In this document: piece after piece, positions 1 through 3,716 of the stretch
Layout of the letters: each line of letters begins with the position of its first letter
How positions within the stretch are numbered: the stretch's first letter is position 1
DNA from: Flavobacterium psychrophilum
Lineage (GTDB): Bacteria; Bacteroidota; Bacteroidia; Flavobacteriales; Flavobacteriaceae
Assembly: GCA_945897545.1 (NCBI GenBank)
Contig: CAMDGJ010000163.1
Location: forward strand, 1 to 6,439
Direction: 5' to 3'
DNA: 6,439 bases
Program-made: the position numbers and the translations under genes
Notes under the pieces: model-generated
Databases searched by the model: none
Told to the model about the DNA's origin: nothing
Seen by the model: only the letters and a program-made list of their open reading frames with translations

Positions 1-369
1 CTCTTTTCTGGACAGAACTACTTTTTTGAATTCGTTATTTTCAATGGCTTGAATCCCTTTTGAAATTAAGTTTTTAAATTTATTTTTATCCAATTCATTG
101 GCATAATCGGGCGCTGAATCTAAAATTGTGATTTCATTTTTTTGGAATAAAGCGGTAATTCTTTCGGACTGATTCTCAGGTAAAATAAAAGTTTGACTTC
201 CGTCAAAAGAAGCAAAGACGAAACCTTTTTCATCGAAATTCGTTACTTCAAACAAAGTATCGTTTTTTTGAAAAAGCCCATCAATAGAATTGTTTTCAGG
301 CTTTTTGTAAATTACAAAGGGAAGATTTTGATTAAATTGATCCTTGGCTTTTTCTAAAATAAGTTCCAT
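1..369 (-). CDS. menF: Isochorismate synthase (MenF/EntC type), N-terminal part, cut by window edge
   Basis: This gene runs leftward out of the window, leaving 123 codons from an ATG at 369-367. Isochorismate synthase converts chorismate to isochorismate, the entry step to menaquinone, in the cytoplasm. The visible part reads MELILEKAKDQFNQNLPFVI at its start and ends with FKKVVLSRKE. That last string is the usual entry to the chorismate-binding fold of the MenF/EntC/TrpE family, including the conserved Lys-Val-Val-Leu-Ser-Arg. The low-conservation N-terminal region of about 100 residues before it is normal for the family. The start codon overlaps the stop of the thioesterase by one base (TAATG), so translation is probably coupled. 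The catalytic residues lie outside the window. Anthranilate or aminodeoxychorismate synthase are alternatives, but the thioesterase neighbour favours menaquinone. The family call is firm; the pathway assignment is inference. Confidence 0.82.
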   Translation of the reverse strand, partial: MELILEKAKDQFNQNLPFVIYKKPENNSIDGLFQKNDTLFEVTNFDEKGFVFASFDGSQTFILPENQSERITALFQKNEITILDSAPDYANELDKNKFKNLISKGIQAIENNEFKKVVLSRKE

Positions 370-806
370 TATGAATCTTGGCTTTTTCTTTTTGGCAAAA
401 CCATAGTCGTCAATTTGCAAAGGGAAATTAAAGAATCTTTTTCATCTGTAATCCGAATCTCCCATAAATGAATACTTCTTCCCTTGTGAATTATTTTGGC
501 AGTAGCTGTAACAATCCCTTCGCGTTTTGCTTTCAAATGATTTGCCGATATTTCAATTCCGCGCACTTCACTATGCTCTCCATTTACAAATAAAAACGAA
601 GCAGCACTTCCTACACTTTCGGCCAAAGCCACTGAGGCTCCGCCATGTAACAATCCCATGGGTTGATGTACTGATGGATTCACAGGCATTGATGCCGTTA
701 AATAATCAGGACCAGCATCAATATATTTAATATTTAGTGTTTCCATCAGAGTATTTTTCGAAATTGAATTACAATAGTGAAGGATTTTTTCTTTGTCGAA
801 TATCAT
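369..806 (-). CDS. Hotdog-fold acyl-CoA thioesterase, MenI/YdiI-like (probable DHNA-CoA hydrolase)
   Basis: A complete 145-residue protein, about the usual length for PaaI/YdiI-type single-hotdog thioesterases. The core motif HQPMGLLHGGASVALAES covers residues 47-64. It contains Gln48, His54, the Gly-Gly pair and Glu63, at the same positions I recall for the active-site residues of E. coli YdiI (MenI), including the catalytic Glu63. The later segments GIEISANHLKAKREG (83-97) and SIHLWEIRITDE (111-122) also match the YdiI layout. Such enzymes hydrolyse 1,4-dihydroxy-2-naphthoyl-CoA to DHNA in menaquinone synthesis, as cytosolic tetramers. The gene directly precedes and overlaps an isochorismate synthase gene, which supports that role. 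A general PaaI-type hydroxyphenylacetyl-CoA thioesterase is the alternative. No signal peptide is seen. The ATG at 806-804 gives the normal N-terminus and lies about 20 bases downstream of a Bacteroidota-type promoter. Confidence 0.85.
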   Translation of the reverse strand: MIFDKEKILHYCNSISKNTLMETLNIKYIDAGPDYLTASMPVNPSVHQPMGLLHGGASVALAESVGSAASFLFVNGEHSEVRGIEISANHLKAKREGIVTATAKIIHKGRSIHLWEIRITDEKDSLISLCKLTTMVLPKRKSQDS

Positions 807-825
807 AGGTTTTGCTTTAAAAATG

Positions 826-854
826 TAAAATTATACAAAAGATTATTAAAACAA
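826..854 (-). promoter_or_regulatory. Candidate promoter for the thioesterase-menF pair
   Basis: On the minus strand a TTG (854-852) is followed after 18 bases by TAATTTTA (833-826). This resembles the Bacteroidota sigma-A promoter (TTG near -33, TAnnTTTG near -7) except for the last base of the -7 box. It ends about 20 bases before the ATG at 806. Motif match only; no transcription data. Confidence 0.4.
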
Positions 855-863
855 TTGGTATTA

Positions 864-878
864 TCAATTCAAAATTGA
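864..878. repeat. Short perfect inverted repeat in the divergent intergenic region
   Basis: TCAATT (864-869) and AATTGA (873-878) form 6-bp arms around CAA, between the two divergent genes. It could be an operator, but AT-rich intergenic DNA produces such palindromes by chance. The rest of the 807-933 interval holds only the candidate promoters. Confidence 0.25.
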
Positions 879-906
879 AAATCATTCATCAATCCAAATA
901 GTTTTT
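875..906 (+). promoter_or_regulatory. Weak candidate promoter for the beta-helix lipoprotein
   Basis: A TTG (875-877) is followed after 21 bases by TAGTTTTT (899-906), a partial match to TAnnTTTG. An alternative -7 box is TATTTTTA at 909-916, but no TTG lies at a good distance from it. The ATG follows at 934 behind an A-rich leader (918-934) without a Shine-Dalgarno sequence, which is usual in this phylum. Confidence 0.28.
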
Positions 907-933
907 ACTATTTTTACAAAAAAATCTAAAGAA

Positions 934-2469
934 ATGCGCCAAATTACTATACTGTTAATTATCGGAATTCTTATTTCTATTAGCTCCTGTCGAACAGATT
1001 TTGAAGCTGTAGCTAGCACCGGGGAATTAGAATTTTCTAGAGATACCGTTTATTTAGATACTGTTTTTACAAATATTGGTTCAAGTACTTACACACTCAA
1101 AGTCTATAATAATTCCAAAAACGACATCACGATTCCCAGCATAAAACTCGCTAAAGGATTAAGTTCAAAATACAGAATGACAGTTGATGGAATGCAAGGA
1201 GATCAGGGCAAATTGTTCGAAAATGTAAATTTGTTGGCAAAGGATAGTATGTATATTTTTATAGAAACTACCGCGAACATTATTGATGCAAATCCTGCAG
1301 ATTTTCTTTATACAGACCAAATCCTTTTTGATGGTGGTTCAAATCTTCAAAAAGTGGAATTAGTGACGCTTATTCAAGACGCGATTTTTCTGTATCCAAA
1401 ACGTTTCGCCGATGGAACCACGGAAACACTTCCTATTGGAGAGGAGCAAATTTATGGGTTTTTCTTGGATGAAAATGATCCTGTAAATGGAAATGAATTC
1501 ATATTCAACAACAATAAACCCTATGTTGTTTATGGTTATGCGGCAGTTCCTTCTGGAAAGACGGTAGTCTTTAATCCGGGTAGCAGAGTACATTTTCACG
1601 CTTTTTCAGGCCTTATTGTATCTTCTAATGCCTCCATAAATGTAAACGGTCTTTTATCAACCACTGATAAAATGGAGAATGAAGTTATCTTTGAAGGCGA
1701 TCGATTAGAGCCGGATTTCTCTAATGTTCCAGGACAATGGGGAGCAATTTGGCTTACTGATGGAAGCACAAATAATAAAATCAATCATTTGACGATTAAA
1801 AATGCAACCATAGGATTGTTGATTCAAAACAATAATGGTACAACGGTTTCTATAAAAAACACACAAATTTATGATTCTACCAATTATGGAATTTTAGCGC
1901 AAACAGCGAAAATTAATGGCGAAAACTTGGTCATCAATAATGCTGGACTCGGCAGTTTAGCCTGCATTTATGGCGGAGATTATAAATTTACGCATAGCAC
2001 GTTTAATAATAATTGGCCTAGTTCGAGTCAAGTAGCGGTTTTGGTGAATAATTATTTTACTGGAGCAATTCCGGAAGTAAAAAGCCTGACGCAAGCAACT
2101 TTCAATAATTGTATTATTTATGGTTCTTATTCTAACGAAATGATTTTGAATAAAAAAACGGGAGCAACGTTCGAATACCAATTCAACAATTGCCTTATTA
2201 AGTTTGAAAACACTTCTAATCAATACACTAATGATCCTCTCTATCAGTTTACTACTGACCCAATACATTATAACTCTATTCTCCAAAATAAAGACCCTAA
2301 ATTCTTCAAAATAGCTGAAAATAAACTCAATATTGACGAATCTTCAGCGGCTTTCGCCAAAGGAAATTCGACTTTTCTAATTCCATTAGACATCATTGGC
2401 ATAAATAGGACACTGCCGCCAGATTTAGGAGCTTTTCAAAACAAGCCGTTTCCTAAAAAGATATTGTAA
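934..2469 (+). CDS. Cell-envelope lipoprotein with right-handed parallel beta-helix, function unknown
   Basis: A 511-residue protein. Residues 1-19 are a lipoprotein signal: Met-Arg, a hydrophobic stretch, then SISSC with the lipid-accepting Cys19. The mature end reads C-R-T-D-F-E. Acidic residues in this position resemble the lipoprotein export signal of Bacteroidota (I recall SDDFE-like in Flavobacterium), so surface exposure is plausible. Residues about 30-150 look like a beta-sandwich, with ELEFSRDTVYLDTVFTNIGS (31-50), a pattern common at the start of Bacteroidota envelope proteins. From about 200 to 440 short strands with Asn/Gly turns (VVFNPGSRVHF, INHLTIKNATIGLLI, ATFNNCIIYGS) indicate a parallel beta-helix. 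The C-terminus, with NRTLPPDLGAFQ, resembles the closing segment of many such proteins. No T9SS sorting domain and no catalytic motif are recognised. It may bind or degrade polysaccharide, but that is speculation. The downstream gene has its own promoter-like box. Confidence 0.82.
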   Translation: MRQITILLIIGILISISSCRTDFEAVASTGELEFSRDTVYLDTVFTNIGSSTYTLKVYNNSKNDITIPSIKLAKGLSSKYRMTVDGMQGDQGKLFENVNLLAKDSMYIFIETTANIIDANPADFLYTDQILFDGGSNLQKVELVTLIQDAIFLYPKRFADGTTETLPIGEEQIYGFFLDENDPVNGNEFIFNNNKPYVVYGYAAVPSGKTVVFNPGSRVHFHAFSGLIVSSNASINVNGLLSTTDKMENEVIFEGDRLEPDFSNVPGQWGAIWLTDGSTNNKINHLTIKNATIGLLIQNNNGTTVSIKNTQIYDSTNYGILAQTAKINGENLVINNAGLGSLACIYGGDYKFTHSTFNNNWPSSSQVAVLVNNYFTGAIPEVKSLTQATFNNCIIYGSYSNEMILNKKTGATFEYQFNNCLIKFENTSNQYTNDPLYQFTTDPIHYNSILQNKDPKFFKIAENKLNIDESSAAFAKGNSTFLIPLDIIGINRTLPPDLGAFQNKPFPKKIL

Positions 2470-2508
2470 AATTAACATTCTAAAGATAAAATTAGAGTAT
2501 CATTTAAT

Positions 2509-2516
2509 TACTTTTG
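2509..2516 (+). promoter_or_regulatory. Bacteroidota -7 element upstream of the nuclease gene
   Basis: TACTTTTG is an exact match to TAnnTTTG and lies 37 bases before the ATG at 2554. No clear TTG is found at the expected upstream distance. Its place in the 84-bp gap after the lipoprotein gene suggests independent transcription of the nuclease. The gap shows no terminator. Confidence 0.5.
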
Positions 2517-2553
2517 CACTTCAAAAAAATCATATTTATTAATATAATTGTCA

Positions 2554-3624
2554 ATGAAACTAAAATTACTGTTACTCTTTTTACTATGCTCCTTATTTAC
2601 TTTTGCCCAAATTCCATCTGGATATTATTCGGCAGCAACTAACACTGGTTACACTTTAAAAACACAATTATATAATATCATCAAAGGCCACACGGACAAA
2701 GGCTACGATGGTTTATACGTAACCTACCAAACTTCAGACATTGATAAATTTTATGAAAATGACGGAACTGTTTTAGATATGTATTCTGAAAATCCAGCAG
2801 GAATTGACCCTTATAATTATTCTTTAGGAACAAACGATAGATGTGGTAATTATTTTGATGAGGGTAATTGTTATAATAGAGAACACATCATTCCACAATC
2901 TGTATTTAATGAAGCTTCGCCTATGAAAAATGATGCCCATTCTGTAACACCAACAGACGGCAAAGTCAACGGACTTCGCGCAGCTTTCCCACACGGAACC
3001 GTTGCTACAGCTTCAAAAACAACTTTAAACGGTAGCAAAGTGGGTTCCAGCGGAGTTTCTGGTTATTCTGGTACGGTTTTCGAACCAATTGATGAATTTA
3101 AAGGAGATATTGCCAGAATGTATTTATATTTTGCCACTCGTTACGAAAATACCGTTGCTGGTTATAATTATGATATGTTTGATGGATCTAGCAATAAGGT
3201 ATTTACAACTGCTTTTTTAAATATGCTATTAACTTGGCACGCACAAGACCCAGTAAATGCTAGAGAAATTGCTCGTAATAATGCAATCTATGCTCGTCAA
3301 AATAATAGAAATCCTTATATCGACCATCCTGAATGGGTTCAAGCAATCTGGGGCACAGGTTTAAACAAAAAAGCTTTCGACAATGTATTGGCGAATGTTT
3401 CGGTTTATCCTAATCCTTCAAAATCCAATAAAATAAATATTGAAACCGAGACTGAACTTGACAAAATTCAATTAGTCAATATTAATGGACAATTGGTACA
3501 AAAAATTGATTATCCAAAAGCCGATCAAAAATTATATACATTAGAAAATCTCAAGCAAGGTGTTTATTTTCTCAAACTTTATTCTAATGAGAAATCAATA
3601 ACGAAGAAGATTATCATCGACTAA
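2554..3624 (+). CDS. Secreted endonuclease I family nuclease with T9SS C-terminal sorting domain
   Basis: A 356-residue protein from the ATG at 2554; an in-frame TTG six bases upstream is a poorer start. Residues 1-18 (MKLKLLLLFLLCSLFTFA) are a Sec signal peptide, probably cleaved before Gln19. The endonuclease I domain (about 20-270) carries NREHIIPQSVF (108-118), with the Glu110-His111 pair expected at a His-Me finger (beta-beta-alpha-metal) active site. It also has DAHSVTPTDGKVNGLRAAF (127-145), whose VNG asparagine probably supplies a metal contact, and the family signatures GDIARMYLYFATRY and NRNPYIDHPEWV (251-262). Cys97 and Cys106 just before the active site could form a disulfide. Residues about 282-356, beginning VSVYPNPS and ending in SITKKIIID, form a type A sorting domain for the type IX secretion system. 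The enzyme should cut DNA or RNA non-specifically outside the cell, for nutrient or phosphate scavenging or matrix turnover. A strong terminator follows immediately. Confidence 0.93.
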   Translation: MKLKLLLLFLLCSLFTFAQIPSGYYSAATNTGYTLKTQLYNIIKGHTDKGYDGLYVTYQTSDIDKFYENDGTVLDMYSENPAGIDPYNYSLGTNDRCGNYFDEGNCYNREHIIPQSVFNEASPMKNDAHSVTPTDGKVNGLRAAFPHGTVATASKTTLNGSKVGSSGVSGYSGTVFEPIDEFKGDIARMYLYFATRYENTVAGYNYDMFDGSSNKVFTTAFLNMLLTWHAQDPVNAREIARNNAIYARQNNRNPYIDHPEWVQAIWGTGLNKKAFDNVLANVSVYPNPSKSNKINIETETELDKIQLVNINGQLVQKIDYPKADQKLYTLENLKQGVYFLKLYSNEKSITKKIIID

Positions 3625-3628
3625 TTTT

Positions 3629-3664
3629 AAAAGCGTCACGAATCATCGGGACGCTTTTTTTTTT
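3629..3664 (+). terminator. Intrinsic terminator after the nuclease gene
   Basis: AAAAGCGTC (3629-3637) pairs with GACGCTTTT (3650-3658). Inside, CGA (3639-3641) pairs with TCG (3646-3648) across one A/G mismatch, leaving an ATCA loop. A run of ten T follows at 3655-3664. It starts four bases after the nuclease stop and separates that gene from purL. Confidence 0.92.
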
Positions 3665-3677
3665 AATTCTAATTGAT

Positions 3678-3685
3678 TAAATTTG
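3678..3685 (+). promoter_or_regulatory. Bacteroidota -7 element upstream of purL
   Basis: TAAATTTG matches TAnnTTTG exactly and lies 31 bases before the purL ATG. The expected -33 position would fall in the T-tract of the preceding terminator, where no TTG is present. No purine-responsive operator or riboswitch can be made out in the 92-bp intergenic interval. Confidence 0.5.
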
Positions 3686-3716
3686 CCTACAAAACAACAC
3701 TAACTTCCCTATTACA

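Noticed and set aside
1360..2286. Three minus-strand open frames of 62-109 codons
   Set aside because: Shadows of the beta-helix lipoprotein gene, which has a signal peptide and coherent coil pattern on the plus strand.
2548..2553. TTG start for the nuclease two codons upstream of the ATG
   Set aside because: It adds only two residues before a normal signal peptide; ATG at 2554 is the better start.
2554..2610. Cys12 of the nuclease signal peptide as a lipobox
   Set aside because: The residues before it (F-L-L) do not match a lipobox, and the hydrophobic stretch continues to a good signal peptidase I site at TFA-Q; the T9SS domain also argues for a non-lipidated protein.
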